A stretch of DNA of 64,000 nucleotides from Erinaceus europaeus (taxonomy: Eukaryota; Chordata; Mammalia; Eulipotyphla; Erinaceidae), in the NCBI RefSeq assembly GCF_950295315.1, contig NC_080177.1, positions 78,027,096-78,091,095 of the forward strand, given 5' to 3'. Below the pieces are notes generated by a model, which worked only from the letters and a program-made list of their open reading frames with translations, searched no databases and had not been told where the DNA came from. The first letter of the stretch is position 1, and each line of letters starts with the position of its first letter. Made by a program: the position numbers and the translations under genes. Below, piece after piece: positions 29,138-35,479 of the stretch.

Positions 29138-32054
29138 GGAGAGGGAGAGAGACAGAGAGACAGAGATCAGAGCACTGCTCAGTTGTGGCCTATGGCAGTG
29201 CTGGGAATTGATCCCTCTGGGACCTCATGCGTGCAGGTCTTGTGCTCTCACGCTGAGCTGTCTCCTCAGGGTGTAGGAGTATCAGAGATGAGAGGCACGT
29301 TACAGAATTTGCGGCTGTCTTCAGTGTCCATGATAACCAAACTATGGTTCATTCAGGATTGAAGGGAGCAAGTCAGCCCTAGTTGTGAGGGGTCCTTGTA
29401 GCTAGACGGGAAGAAGGAAAGGGAGGAAACCAACTAGAATGTCGTGAGCTTCAGTGTGGCCGGCTGGGCCTGTGTCAGCCTGGCCCCCTTGCAGGGAGAG
29501 CCCACGGTCTTCTGTGGGGTGCTGATGGGAGCTACTCGGATTAGATATTGCGGCTCCCAAGATGAGCAGGTGACGGGCTTTCTCCTCAAGGGTGTGTGGC
29601 AGGTGGATTTGCGTGAGCTTGATGCTCAGGTTGCACAGGCCCAGGGGGACTGGGAGGGGCAGTGGCTGATGTTGGCACCGAGAGCCTGCCAGCTGTGCTT
29701 ATCCAGTGCTCACTGCTGAGCACTTGCTGGGTGTAGGGTGCCAGGCCAGAGTGCCGGCTGTGTTTCCTTGTGACTCCCACAACTGCTCTTGAGGGTGGAT
29801 TGATAAATAAGCCACGGTCCTGAGAAGGTAAGTACCTGTGCCGACCCTGAAGCTGGTCGCTAACTCAGGTCTGAGGACGCAGACCGTCAGTCTGCATTTC
29901 TTTCTGTCACCACAGTTGATTTGTGCCTAGGACAGAACATGGGATTTTGGTGCCTCAGGCACAAAAGTTGTCTTTTGCATAACCTCAGTGCTACCCCTCC
30001 AGCAATGCTGTTTTGGGTTGTGTGTGCGTAGTTTTGTTTGCTTGCTTGATTTTTCTTCAGATCACTACTCATTCATTCATTCATTCATTCATTCCCTTCT
30101 GTTGCCCTTGTTTTATTGTTGTGATTATTATTGTTGTTGTTATTGATGTCGTTGTTGTTGGATAGGACAGAGAGAAATGGAGAGAGGAGGGGAAGATAGA
30201 GAGGGGGAGAGAAAGATGGACACCTGCAGACCTGCTTCACTGCCTGTGAAGCGACTCCCCTGCAGGTGGGGAGCTGGGGGCTTGAACCGGGATCCTTATG
30301 CCGGTCCTTGTGTTTTGCACCACGTGCGCTTAACCCGCTGTGCTACTGCCCAACTCCCTACTCAGCTTTTTCTTATGGTGCCAGGGATTGAACCTGGGAC
30401 CTTTGGGGTCTCAGGCATGAAAGTATCTTTTTTTTTAAAAAAAAAAGATTTTATTTATTAATGAGAAACATAGGAGGAGAGAGAAAGAACCAGGCATCAC
30501 CCTGGTACATTTGCTGCAGGGGATTGAACTCAGGACCTCATGCTTGAGAGTCCGATGCTTTATCCACTGTGCCACCTCCTGGACCACAGGCATGGAAGTA
30601 TCTTTAGCTATTATGCTCTCCTTCCCAGATCCACAGCAATGGTTCTTACTGCCACTTGACTGTAGGGTCACTTGGACAGCCCCACAGATAACCAGTGCCA
30701 AGACCTCAGGCCCAGAGGTTCTGATCTAGGTGCTGGGATGAAGGCCAGGGATCTTTATCTTCTAGAAACTTCCCAGCAGCTTCACAGGAGCATGGCACAG
30801 CGGTAGACTCCTTGAATGATAAGCATGTGACCGTCCTGACATCATGTCTACCAGCTGCTGCTCTGGTCTCTACCAATCCCCTTCCTGGCTCACAAAATAA
30901 AATACCAGGGAGTCGGGCGGTGGCGCAGCGGGTTAAGCGCACGTGGCACGAAGCGCAAGGCCCGGCGTAAGGATCCGGGTTTGAGCCCCCAGTTCCCCAC
31001 CTGCAGGGGAGTCACTTCACAGGCGGTGAAGCAGGTCTGCAGGTGTCTGTCTTTCTCTCCCCCTCTCTGTCTCCCCCCCATTTCTCTTTGTCCTATCCAG
31101 CAACGATGACATCAAATAACCACAACAACGTTAAACAAGGGCAACTAAAGGAAAAATAAATAACTATAAAAAAAATAAAATACCAACAAGTCGTGGTCAG
31201 ATAGATGACATCATGGATAAGGCATTGGACTTTCAAGCGTGACATCCCAAGTTTGATTCCCAGTACTGCAGATGCCAGAGTGATGCTCTTATCCTCTCTC
31301 ATCATCCCACCTTCATTAATAAAATATATATTTAAAATTAGGGCTTAGGAGACAATGTTGTGGTTATACAAACGACTTTTAGGCCTGAGATTGAGCTCTC
31401 ACATTCAGTCCCCAGCAACACCATAAGGCAGAGCTGAGAAGTGCTATAGGAAAAGAAGAAAGGAGAATATATATATTTGGATGGGACAAAGCAATTGAAA
31501 GAGGAGGGGGAGATAGGGAGAAAGACACCTGCAGATGTGCTTCACTGCTTAAGAAGTGTCCCCCCTGCAGGTGGGAAGCCAGGGGCTTGAACCTGGACCC
31601 TTGTGTGGGTCCTTACACTTCATACTATGTGCCTTAAGCTGAGTGCACCACTACTCTGCTGCCGAAAAAATAAATCTTCAAAAAACAAAACAGATAAAAG
31701 CTGTGTAGGTGCGTGTGTGCAGGAGGATGGCCGGTGAAGTCCAAGACTGCCCTCTGGCCTGGTGGCACTCTGTGCGTCGGGTCTCGTGTGTCCCTCCCAC
31801 GTGGTCCCTTTCCCGCCACAGGTCTGGTGAAGGACGCGGCCAGGCCAGCCTACTGGGTGCCCGACCACGAGATCCTGCACTGCCACAACTGCCGCAAGGA
31901 GTTCAGCATCAAGCTCTCCAAGCACCACTGCCGGGCCTGCGGACAGGGCTTCTGTGACGAGTGCTCCCACGACCGCCGGGCCGTCCCCTCTCGAGGCTGG
32001 GACCACCCCGTCCGAGTCTGCTTTAACTGCAATAAAAAGCCTGGTGACCTTTAA
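6973..32054 (+). CDS. ZFYVE1: ZFYVE1 (DFCP1), C-terminal nine exons, partial gene
   Basis: The exons join at 6973-7187, 19538-19644, 22322-22430, 22936-23033, 23118-23235, 25229-25399, 27201-27381, 27870-27983 and 31822-32054. They give about 448 residues ending in NKKPGDL, equal to human ZFYVE1 from about residue 330 to 777. All introns are GT-AG and every phase matches. In the family, the protein sits on ER, Golgi and lipid droplets, binds PI3P through two FYVE fingers and marks omegasomes where autophagosomes form; its N-terminal half has a P-loop NTPase. Visible here are the end of the NTPase region, a Cys-rich middle segment and both FYVE domains. The P-loop and the start codon lie left of the window. 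No frameshift or internal stop is seen. Confidence 0.95.
7320..7446 (+). mobile_element. SINE type D
   Basis: Complete head to A tail. Confidence 0.78.
7448..7660 (+). mobile_element. SINE type B
   Basis: Starts in the A tail of the preceding type D copy. Confidence 0.8.
7789..8092 (+). mobile_element. SINE type A
   Basis: Complete; the B-box reads GGTTCGAGTCC. Confidence 0.85.
8151..8428 (+). mobile_element. SINE type A
   Basis: Complete but the B-box is damaged (TGTTGGAGCCC). Confidence 0.83.
8580..8792 (-). mobile_element. SINE type B
   Basis: Complete head and body. Confidence 0.8.
8857..9180 (-). mobile_element. SINE type A-hp
   Basis: The hairpin module (8860-8925) precedes the CAA tail on the plus strand. 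The 5' half of the hairpin is decayed to TCTCTAGG. Confidence 0.78.
9196..9213. repeat. (TTA)n microsatellite
   Basis: Six or more TTA units. Confidence 0.7.
9347..9480 (+). mobile_element. tRNA-like SINE, minor family
   Basis: GGTAGCGCACGTGCCTTACA and GGGTTTGAGCCCC look like A and B boxes. It differs from types A-D. Confidence 0.45.
9486..9770 (-). mobile_element. SINE type A
   Basis: Complete, inserted in the pyrimidine tail of the preceding element. Confidence 0.85.
9777..9872 (-). mobile_element. SINE type B, tail half
   Basis: Ends at GACACCTGC; the head is absent. Confidence 0.65.
9908..10130 (+). mobile_element. Degraded SINE, type D-like end
   Basis: CCAGAGCTGAGCAGTGCTCT is the type D 3' part; an (AAAAT)n tail follows. 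Confidence 0.45.
10335..10720 (+). mobile_element. Minor-family SINE split by a type B copy
   Basis: Head and CCAGAGCTGAGCAGTGCTCT lie at 10335-10496; the CTCTCTATATAGTG remainder is at 10690-10720. Confidence 0.45.
10497..10690 (-). mobile_element. SINE type B
   Basis: Nested in the element at 10335-10720. Confidence 0.78.
10860..11041 (-). mobile_element. SINE type B, old copy
   Basis: Diverged; the PstI-like CCTGCAGG core is changed to CCTCCAGG. Confidence 0.6.
11053..11310 (-). mobile_element. Type A half joined to a type B tail
   Basis: The type A tail and body (minus) stop at CAGGTGGGGA (11252). A plus-strand type B tail (CCCTCAGTTTCTCTCTGTTC) follows at once. Confidence 0.6.
11362..11530 (+). 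mobile_element. SINE type D with (AAAT)n tail
   Basis: Old copy; the tail grew into AAATAAATAAAT. Confidence 0.7.
11633..11927 (-). mobile_element. SINE type A
   Basis: Complete; GACAGACAGACA marks a small expansion. Confidence 0.85.
11965..12125. mobile_element. Type B pieces in opposite orientation
   Basis: A minus-strand head (11965-12006) abuts a plus-strand body and tail (12030-12125). Confidence 0.45.
12133..12422 (+). mobile_element. SINE type B followed by a hairpin module
   Basis: The type B copy ends near 12310; a decayed hairpin module lies at 12327-12390 with its own A tail. Confidence 0.6.
12901..13190 (+). mobile_element. SINE type A with target duplication
   Basis: ATCTGATCCA occurs on both sides (about 12889 and 13194). 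Confidence 0.85.
13200..13870. other. Unique intronic sequence
   Basis: No repeat, exon or long-range similarity recognised; ORFs here have no family signature. Confidence 0.6.
13872..13990 (+). mobile_element. SINE type B, body and tail
   Basis: Lacks the head; ATCTAGT flanks both ends (13860 and 13990). Confidence 0.6.
13996..14091 (+). mobile_element. SINE type D
   Basis: Cut at CTAGAGCTGG by the next element. Confidence 0.7.
14092..14378 (+). mobile_element. Type B-like SINE with hairpin module
   Basis: The body runs to 14290; the hairpin module at 14300-14362 ends CCCTGGAGGCAAA. Confidence 0.65.
14381..14660 (+). mobile_element. SINE type A
   Basis: Complete with a short tail. Confidence 0.85.
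14679..14853 (+). mobile_element. SINE type B, internally deleted
   Basis: The head GGGGCCGGGTGGTGG runs quickly into GTGGGTTCAAGTCCC. Confidence 0.65.
14866..15015 (+). mobile_element. SINE type D with (AAC)n tail
   Basis: CATAATAACAACAACAACAA tail. Confidence 0.72.
15028..15283 (-). mobile_element. LTR, relative of 54778-55230, short form
   Basis: The minus strand shares TTTATGAATCG, GAATAAAGAAATACAGCTTC and CTGCCCAGCCGT with the plus-strand copy at 54778-55230. The poly(A) signal reads TTTATT at 15124-15129 on plus. The internal short-repeat array of the other copy is absent. A run of 16 G sits at 15238-15253. No coding region is attached. Confidence 0.7.
15290..15368 (-). mobile_element. 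tRNA-like SINE head, minor family
   Basis: The minus strand reads GTGGCTCAGTAGTTAGAACA and GGGTTCAGTCCCC, good A and B boxes. Confidence 0.5.
15458..15603 (-). mobile_element. SINE type C, old copy
   Basis: CTCACTCCGGCACACGGG corresponds to the CACTCTGGTACATGTG core. Confidence 0.5.
15645..15848 (-). mobile_element. SINE type B
   Basis: Complete. Confidence 0.8.
15868..15986 (-). mobile_element. SINE type D
   Basis: Complete, minus strand. Confidence 0.75.
16124..16325 (-). mobile_element. SINE type B inside an older tRNA-like repeat
   Basis: The older repeat is at 16037-16122 and continues at 16326-16375. Confidence 0.75.
16736..16970 (+). mobile_element. SINE type A, head missing
   Basis: Begins near ACGGCATAAGGATCCC. 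Confidence 0.8.
17066..17338 (-). mobile_element. SINE type A
   Basis: Complete; TGATATGATGTT and TGATATGATCTT flank it. Confidence 0.85.
17366..17472 (+). mobile_element. SINE type D-like, old
   Basis: GGACACAGCATAGCAG head and CCAGAGCTGGCAGTGTTCT end. Confidence 0.55.
17473..17917. other. Unique intronic sequence
   Basis: Nothing recognised beyond single-copy intron. Confidence 0.55.
17918..18050 (+). mobile_element. SINE type D
   Basis: The head is partly duplicated: GGTTATACA occurs twice. Confidence 0.7.
18147..18186. repeat. (GTCT)n microsatellite
   Basis: About nine units, at the tail junction of a minus-strand type D copy. Confidence 0.88.
18187..18300 (-). mobile_element. SINE type D
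   Basis: Complete, minus strand. Confidence 0.78.
18486..18735 (-). mobile_element. Type B-like SINE with hairpin module
   Basis: Module at 18488-18548, then CCCATTTTATTGGATAGAGTC, not the CAA tail of type A. A (GA)n stretch lies at 18600-18624. Confidence 0.7.
18750..18900 (-). mobile_element. SINE type C-like with an internal 40-bp duplication
   Basis: TATTTATTTGTTGGACAGGG and TATTTATTTATTGGAGAGGG begin two tandem units, each ending in GGGGCAT(C/T)GCT. Confidence 0.5.
18935..19190 (-). mobile_element. SINE type A
   Basis: Body shortened by about 15 bp in the GAGAGG region. Confidence 0.8.
19223..19490 (+). mobile_element. SINE type A beside a ZFYVE1 acceptor
   Basis: The CAA tail ends about 47 bp before the exon at 19538. 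Confidence 0.82.
19538..19644 (+). CDS. ZFYVE1: ZFYVE1 exon: SDRFSGEIPDDQ segment
   Basis: The acceptor CCTCCTTGGCAG is preceded by pyrimidines and the donor is GG|GTAAGT. It holds 35 codons, ALSDRFSGEIPDDQ to CSSSCLSC, plus two bases of Gly. The closing CxxC begins a Cys-rich stretch completed by the next exons. A type A SINE ends only about 47 bp before the acceptor. Confidence 0.94.
19684..19820 (+). mobile_element. SINE type D
   Basis: Starts 40 bp after the exon ending at 19644; an A run interrupts its head. Confidence 0.75.
19821..20405. other. Unique intronic sequence
   Basis: A run of 12 G lies at 19981-19992; nothing else recognised. Confidence 0.55.
20408..20600 (+). mobile_element. 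Type D fragment fused to a hairpin module
   Basis: Type D text stops at AAAGCCAGAG; then CAACAAAATGG and the hairpin module (20523-20582) with an A tail. Confidence 0.6.
20601..20785 (-). mobile_element. SINE type B
   Basis: Complete; CCTGCATGTGAGGAC shows decay. Confidence 0.75.
20786..21190. other. Unique intronic sequence
   Basis: Nothing recognised. Confidence 0.5.
21192..21402 (-). mobile_element. SINE type D expanded into a minisatellite
   Basis: A type D copy on the minus strand whose middle has been copied; see 21204-21367. Confidence 0.75.
21204..21367. repeat. 41-bp x 4 minisatellite
   Basis: Four units beginning TTAGCTCTGGTTTATGGTGG. Units 1-3 are identical; unit 4 has GGATTGAACC for GGATGGAACC, the usual SINE state. 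Confidence 0.92.
21615..21638. repeat. T tract
   Basis: About 19 T in a row. Confidence 0.7.
21663..21892 (+). mobile_element. SINE type B with an internal (CA)n
   Basis: GCGCGCGCACACATACACAC expands the region after the A box. Confidence 0.78.
21905..22012 (-). mobile_element. SINE type C, truncated
   Basis: TTTATTAATGAGAGAGAGAG tail and CATCACTCTGGCATGTG core. Confidence 0.65.
22322..22430 (+). CDS. ZFYVE1: ZFYVE1 exon: Cys/His-rich segment
   Basis: The acceptor is CACTCAG and the donor AAG|GTGCGT. The 36 codons include NSMNHGKEGLPHEAKSRC and HQYDNRVFTCK. The first residues are AGCQNSMNH where human has VGCKKSMNH, so this short stretch has drifted while the Cys and His positions are kept. 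Confidence 0.93.
22431..22935. other. ZFYVE1: ZFYVE1 intron without repeats
   Basis: A 505-bp intron with no repeat recognised. Confidence 0.7.
22936..23033 (+). CDS. ZFYVE1: ZFYVE1 exon: ACYERG...KYAWSG
   Basis: The acceptor is GAATTTCAG and the donor GG|GTGAGT. It has 32 codons from ACYERGKEVSVVPKT to GLAKYAWS and two bases of Gly. The intron to the next exon is only 84 bp, which holds the two exons close together as in other mammals. Confidence 0.94.
23118..23235 (+). CDS. ZFYVE1: ZFYVE1 exon: YVIECPHCGVVYRSRQYW
   Basis: The acceptor is CTCCCTGCAG and the donor GGA|GTAAGA. One base completes Gly, then 39 codons through VRTEIVHVWPG. The CPHC pair is a likely metal-binding half site continuing the Cys-rich middle of the protein. 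Confidence 0.95.
23400..23606 (-). mobile_element. SINE type A, head missing
   Basis: Ends at GGGCTCGAACC. Confidence 0.75.
23750..23852 (-). mobile_element. SINE type C interrupted by an LTR-like block
   Basis: Stops at AAGAGTCCAAT, where the rest of type C (GCTTTATCCACTG) should follow. Confidence 0.65.
23853..24275 (-). mobile_element. LTR-like element, probably truncated
   Basis: On the minus strand a CCAAT box (near 24249-24245) precedes TATAAATA (about 24213-24206), with ~350 bp of non-SINE sequence ending in CA at 23853. The order resembles the promoter, R and U5 of an LTR. It is unlike the LTRs at 15028 and 54778. The 5' end is lost at a SINE tail. Confidence 0.4.
24293..24362 (-). 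mobile_element. Stand-alone hairpin module
   Basis: GCCTCCAGGG to TCCTGGAGGCC with no SINE body attached. Confidence 0.65.
24370..24896 (+). pseudogene. Partial duplicate of the ZFYVE1 FYVE-1 exon and its upstream intron
   Basis: 24370-24420 and 24740-24896 match 27003-27050 and 27072-27227, with a type A SINE inserted between the parts. The copy keeps the acceptor AGAACAG|AGCTGCAGCAAG and the first nine codons (24870-24896). The fifth codon is TCT (Ser) where the real exon has TGT, a zinc-ligand Cys. The copy then ends at a SINE tail. It is not a complete exon. Confidence 0.85.
24421..24719 (-). mobile_element. SINE type A inside the duplicated segment
   Basis: Absent from the parental copy at 27050, so it inserted after the duplication or only in this copy. 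Confidence 0.83.
24897..25152 (-). mobile_element. SINE type A adjoining the duplicate
   Basis: Its tail begins exactly where the duplicated exon text ends; it finishes 77 bp before the real exon at 25229. Confidence 0.8.
25229..25399 (+). CDS. ZFYVE1: ZFYVE1 exon: linker into FYVE-1
   Basis: The acceptor is TCCGTTTCAG and the donor CTG|GTGGGT. Exactly 57 codons run from TDGFLKDNNNAAQ to YWRPNSQIL. The end carries the WxxN sequence (WRPN) that stands where the WxxD motif of PI3P-binding FYVE domains normally lies. A stray copy of the next exon's acceptor lies upstream at 24870. Confidence 0.95.
25400..25884. other. Unique intronic sequence
   Basis: Only a short AAC/AAAC-rich stretch at 25793-25812 stands out. 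Confidence 0.55.
25886..26113 (-). mobile_element. SINE type B with 16-bp target duplication
   Basis: GACTTGAGGTGCCTTT lies on both sides (25870 and 26115). Confidence 0.87.
26158..26474 (-). mobile_element. SINE type A with long (ATTT)n tail
   Basis: About ten ATTT units lie at 26165-26206. Confidence 0.83.
26490..26803 (-). mobile_element. SINE type A
   Basis: Complete. Confidence 0.83.
26805..26999 (-). mobile_element. SINE type B
   Basis: Complete; three SINEs lie in a row here. Confidence 0.8.
27201..27381 (+). CDS. ZFYVE1: ZFYVE1 exon: first FYVE zinc finger
   Basis: The acceptor is GTCGGAACAG and the donor TTAG|GTAACG. The 60 codons hold the Zn ligands CxxC (SCSKC), the basic patch KHHCR, CRACGEGFC, the second CxxC region (FCDGC) and the C-terminal CDNCYE pair. 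The patch reads TKHHCR, not the full RRHHCR. All eight expected Cys/His ligands are present, so this domain looks intact. Confidence 0.96.
27382..27869. other. ZFYVE1: ZFYVE1 intron without repeats
   Basis: Contains an AGCTC pentamer run (27747-27768) only. Confidence 0.65.
27870..27983 (+). CDS. ZFYVE1: ZFYVE1 exon: inter-FYVE linker
   Basis: The acceptor is CGACTACAG and the donor CTAG|GTGGGC. The coding text, DVAETQAEEEGGTLIARK through TAIDIPL, links the two FYVE domains. The first residues (DVAETQAEE) differ from human AVTEAQVDD; the rest is nearly identical. Confidence 0.93.
28140..28414 (-). mobile_element. SINE type A
   Basis: Near complete; GTTGGATTTC flanks both ends (28131 and 28416). 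Confidence 0.85.
28430..28552 (-). mobile_element. Type F repeat
   Basis: GGCTTGAACCTGTGTCATGC and AGCTATCTCACCGGC match 40622-40785. Confidence 0.45.
28560..29070. other. Unique intronic sequence
   Basis: Nothing recognised. Confidence 0.5.
29075..29135. repeat. (GT)n microsatellite
   Basis: About 30 uninterrupted GT units. Confidence 0.95.
29140..29268 (-). mobile_element. SINE type D/F-like, old
   Basis: CAGAGCACTGCTCAG and GGAATTGATCCCTCTGGGAC. Confidence 0.5.
29275..29925. other. Unique intronic sequence
   Basis: No repeat or exon recognised. Confidence 0.5.
30066..30358 (-). mobile_element. SINE type A with (ATTC)n tail
   Basis: Nested; CTACTCA flanks it. Confidence 0.85.
30434..30587 (-). 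mobile_element. SINE type C, nested
   Basis: AGGCATG(A/G)AAGTATCTTT on both sides is its target duplication. Confidence 0.83.
30907..31182 (+). mobile_element. SINE type A with target duplication
   Basis: AAAATAAAATACCA lies on both sides. Confidence 0.87.
31190..31335 (+). mobile_element. SINE type C
   Basis: Head TCATGGATAAGGCATTGGAC. Confidence 0.7.
31342..31460 (+). mobile_element. SINE type D
   Basis: Old copy with altered head. Confidence 0.65.
31470..31665 (-). mobile_element. Type B-like SINE
   Basis: Ends 150 bp before the last ZFYVE1 exon. Confidence 0.65.
31822..32054 (+). CDS. ZFYVE1: ZFYVE1 last coding exon: second FYVE zinc finger
   Basis: The acceptor is CCGCCACAG. The text runs LVKDAARPAYWVPD, then CHNC, SKHHCRACGQGFCDEC and CFNCNKKPGDL, with the stop TAA at 32052-32054. 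The WxxD motif (WVPD) is complete here, unlike in FYVE-1. The hexamer AATAAA falls inside the coding sequence at 32031-32036. Confidence 0.96.
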
Positions 32055-33608
32055 TCCCAGCTCCCTCTCCGAGTCCTTCACAATTCCTTAGGTTCTCAGG
32101 GTTAGAAACGGAAGTCTTACTGAGGTTGGCCCTCCTCCCCCATCACCGACCTGGTGTGTGTCCTCTCAGCTCGTCCTGGGGCCACTCAGTGGGGGTGGGG
32201 GTGGGGTGGGGGGTGGGGCAGATGGCTGCAGACCCCGAGCTGAGAGCCCCTCAGTGTGTGGGGGGGCTGGGGAAGAAAACCTGCACCCACTGCATCTGCC
32301 ACTTCAAACAGTAAATATAGGCAGACACCCATATGCCTGTGGAAGGGACTTGGGTGTATTCAAGCCACCGCCAGCCACAAAGACTTGGCACAGTCTGTCC
32401 CCAGCACAGGACTAAGGTGGCAGTGGCAGCAGGTCTTCCCCACAAAACCAAGCCAGGTCCAAGACTGCATCGGTCTTACTCTTGCTGCTTCTCCCCCAGC
32501 TCTTGAAGCCCCTCCTTTCCTCACCTTTCCGCCCCCTATGCCTCCCAGCTGCTGGGGATGTAAGTGGCCGGGGTGCCCCTGGCTCAAAACATAGCCTCCA
32601 GAGATGGTACCCTGGCCCTTGGAAGTGGAACCCCAGTTCTTGGCCGAGGTCTGTTTCATTCAAAGACCACCCAGCTCAGTGTGCAGATCACCGGAGCGGG
32701 TGGAGGTCCAGAGGGGATCCTCGTCCCAGAGAAGTTGGAGTGCAGGCTGGGCGGTGTTCCTTGATCCCGGGGGAGCCTGGGTGGGACAGGGCTCTTCCCC
32801 AGCAACCTCCCCTGCTTGATGGCTTCTGTCTGCAGCCGCTTGGCTCTCCTGAGGCTGTACCCCTGCTCCCACTCCAGCCCCCCAAGCCCACCATCTGCTT
32901 CTGTGTGTTGCACTAGGAATTTTACTGCTTATTTTAAAGTGTCTTAATCCTTTGTTCCCAGACACACAACCCCTCTAGCTACTGGAGGGGTGATCATGAG
33001 AAATCTTCCAGGGAAAAAAAGAGCACAGAATGGACTGTTAGTTTTTTTTTTTTTTTAAGTATATAATTATTTCAACAGATCACTGAGAAAACAAAAAAAC
33101 TCTATCTCTCCTGTCCTTGCAAGAAATGTTGAGCGGACTTAATCTCACACCAGGAGCTTGGACAGCCCTTTCTCTCATGACTGGAAAAGAGACTTGTGCT
33201 GAAATCCTGTCCTTGTGGATTTTATCTGCAGCGACTGAACGTCAAGAGTTAAAAGCGACATAGTTCTTGGCTGAGCTGGTGGGTGGATGTTCCTGTGGGT
33301 GTGACGTGAACCTCAGAAAGCATTGGTCCTCCTCAGACCTACTCCTTCCTGCCTCCGGGGGCCCAGTGAGGAGCCCTGGCTAGAACTGTGTATGATCAAA
33401 TCTGCCATTATAAAGGAATCTTCCTGCTGAGTCTGGACTCTGCTGACTCTTTCCTTCGTCTTAAGTAGAAAAAGGGTACACAGTTGACTGGTGAACGGGG
33501 AAGTAGCGGTGGTTTTCAGAGTAGAAACCAAGTGAGAGGTGTATCTCTAGGGTGATATTTCACCTGGTAAGTCCTCAGGTTATCACTGTAGTACCAACTT
33601 AAATAAAA
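32055..33608 (+). other. ZFYVE1: ZFYVE1 3' UTR (end uncertain)
   Basis: About 1.55 kb of repeat-free sequence follows the stop. It holds a G-rich run (32190-32216), a T run (33043-33056) and no long ORF. Candidate poly(A) signals are a variant TATAAA at 33409-33414 and a canonical AATAAA at 33602-33607, directly abutting a type A SINE. The UTR extent is inferred from the absence of repeats and the hexamers only. Confidence 0.55.
33602..33607 (+). promoter_or_regulatory. ZFYVE1: Candidate ZFYVE1 poly(A) signal AATAAA
   Basis: A canonical hexamer about 1.55 kb after the stop codon. The following SINE begins within a few bases, so any original downstream GU-rich element would have been displaced by the insertion. 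Confidence 0.35.
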
Positions 33609-33609
33609 A

Positions 33610-33876
33610 GGGAATTGGGCGGTAGTGCAGGAGGTTAAGTGCACGTGCTGCAAAGCGCAAGGACCGGCGTAAGAATCCAAGTCGAGCCCCCAGCTCCCCA
33701 CCTGCAGGGGAGTTGCTTCACAGGCAGTGAAGCAGGTCTGCAGGTGTCTTTCTCTCCCCCTCTCTGTCTTACCCTCCTCTCTCGATTTCTCTCTGTCCTA
33801 TCCAACAATGATGACATCAACAGTAATAACTACAACAACAAAAACAAGGGCAACAAAAAGGAAATAAAAAAAAATG
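33610..33876 (+). mobile_element. SINE type A after the ZFYVE1 3' UTR
   Basis: Starts two bases after AATAAA. Confidence 0.83.
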
Positions 33877-34188
33877 GACTGGGTGTGACATATTGCACCA
33901 AAGCAGAGGACTCTGGGAAGGAGGGAAAAGGATGGGATAGAGGCCTCTGGGTTCCTGGTGCATGATGGGAAAGGACCTAGGTTGGGGGAGAGGCTATCTT
34001 GCAGACACCTGTCCCAGGTGTTGGTACCTAGGTGCCAACAACTAGATTGTATATATAAACCCAACAGACAGTTTAATTTTTTTGTGTGTGTGAGATAGAA
34101 TGGGAAACCAGAGCACTATTGAGCTCTGGCTTTTGGCCCTTGTGAATTTTTGGCCCTTCTTTGAATTTTTCTCTTTTTTTTTTTTTTT

Positions 34189-34469
34189 GGCCTCTAGGGT
34201 TATTGATGCAGCTAGGTGCCAGCACTATGAACCCACTACTCCTAGCGACCATTTCTTTATTTTATTTTATGATTTTTATTCTTTATTTCGTGCATAGACA
34301 GCCAGAAATCAAGAATGAAAGGATAGAGAGGGAGAGACAGAGAGACACCCGCAGCACTGTTTAACCACTAGCAAAGCTTTCCCCCTGCAGGTGGGGACTG
34401 GGGGCTTGAACCCAGGCCCTTGTACATTGTAACGTGCATTCAACCAGGTGCGCCACCACCTGCCCCCCC
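34189..34469 (-). mobile_element. Type B SINE with hairpin module
   Basis: Module at 34190-34250, then a type B body. Confidence 0.7.
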
Positions 34470-34472
34470 ATT

Positions 34473-34677
34473 TTTTCCATTTTATTGGATAGGACAGAGG
34501 AATTGAGAGGGAAGGGGAAGATAGAGAGGGAGAAAGACAGCCATCTGCAGATGTGCTCCACCACTTTTGAAGTGTCCTCACTGCAGTTGAGGAGCAGGGG
34601 GCTTGAACCCAGACCCTTCCATAGGTCCTTGCACTTAATACTATGTGCACTTAACCGGTGTGCCAGGGCCCAGTCCC
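34473..34677 (-). mobile_element. Type B-like SINE
   Basis: Same subtype as 31470-31665 (CATCTGCAGATGTGCTCCAC). Confidence 0.7.
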
Positions 34678-34679
34678 CT

Positions 34680-35087
34680 GGACTTGTCTATAGACAATAA
34701 TAGCCTGTATGTTTGGTGGAGTCCATCAGCATGAGCTTAGTATACTGAATGGCTCCATCCACTGCTCCACTTTTAACTGCCCCCTTTACTGATGAGAACT
34801 AAGTCCTTACCTCTGGCGTGCATCCCTCACCAAGGCTCTGTCCCATCCCCAACCCTAGGCAATTCCCTCGTTTCTAGAAGACATTGCAATTGAGGGCCTA
34901 GTGGATTCCTCAGCTACCATCTCAGTTCTGGCTGCCTGGGAGCTGTGCGTCTGCAATGAATGTCTTCACAGCGGCAATCTGTATTCAGATGAAGCTGCCT
35001 TGTGGATTCTCACGCAGGAAGCTCCTACCTCAGTCCCTGGAATCACATGGCTGTTTCTCTCTCACTCCCTCCACCCATCTTTTAACT
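34680..35087. other. Unique intergenic sequence
   Basis: Nothing recognised. Confidence 0.5.
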
Positions 35088-35249
35088 TTTTTTTTTTTTT
35101 AAGATTACTTTTAAAGAATTTATTTATTAATGAGAAAGATCAGAGAAAGAACCAGACATCACTCTGGTACATGTGCTGCCAGGGATCGAACTCAGGACCT
35201 CATGCTTGAGAGTCCAGTGCTTTATCACTGCACCACCTCCCGGACCACT
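35088..35249 (-). mobile_element. SINE type C
   Basis: Complete. Confidence 0.8.
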
Positions 35250-35264
35250 ATCTTTTAACTTTAA

Positions 35265-35479
35265 AAAAAAAAATTATTTATTCCCTTTTGTTGCCCTTGT
35301 TTTATTGTTGTAGTTATTGATGTCATTGTTGTTGGATAGGACAGAGAGAAATAGAGAAGACAGAGAGGGGGAGAGAAAGACACCTGCAGACCTGATTCAC
35401 CACCTGTGAAGCCACTCCCCTGCAGGTGGGGAGCTGGGGGATTGAACCGGGATCCTTATGCCGGTCCTTGTGCTTCGTG
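35265..35479 (-). mobile_element. SINE type A, head cut
   Basis: Stops at TGTGCTTCGTG. Confidence 0.78.

Larger units (their letters stand above)
30044..30625 (-). mobile_element. SINE type D split by two insertions
   Basis: Pieces at 30044-30065, 30359-30431 and 30588-30625; a type A and a type C copy sit between. Confidence 0.65.
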
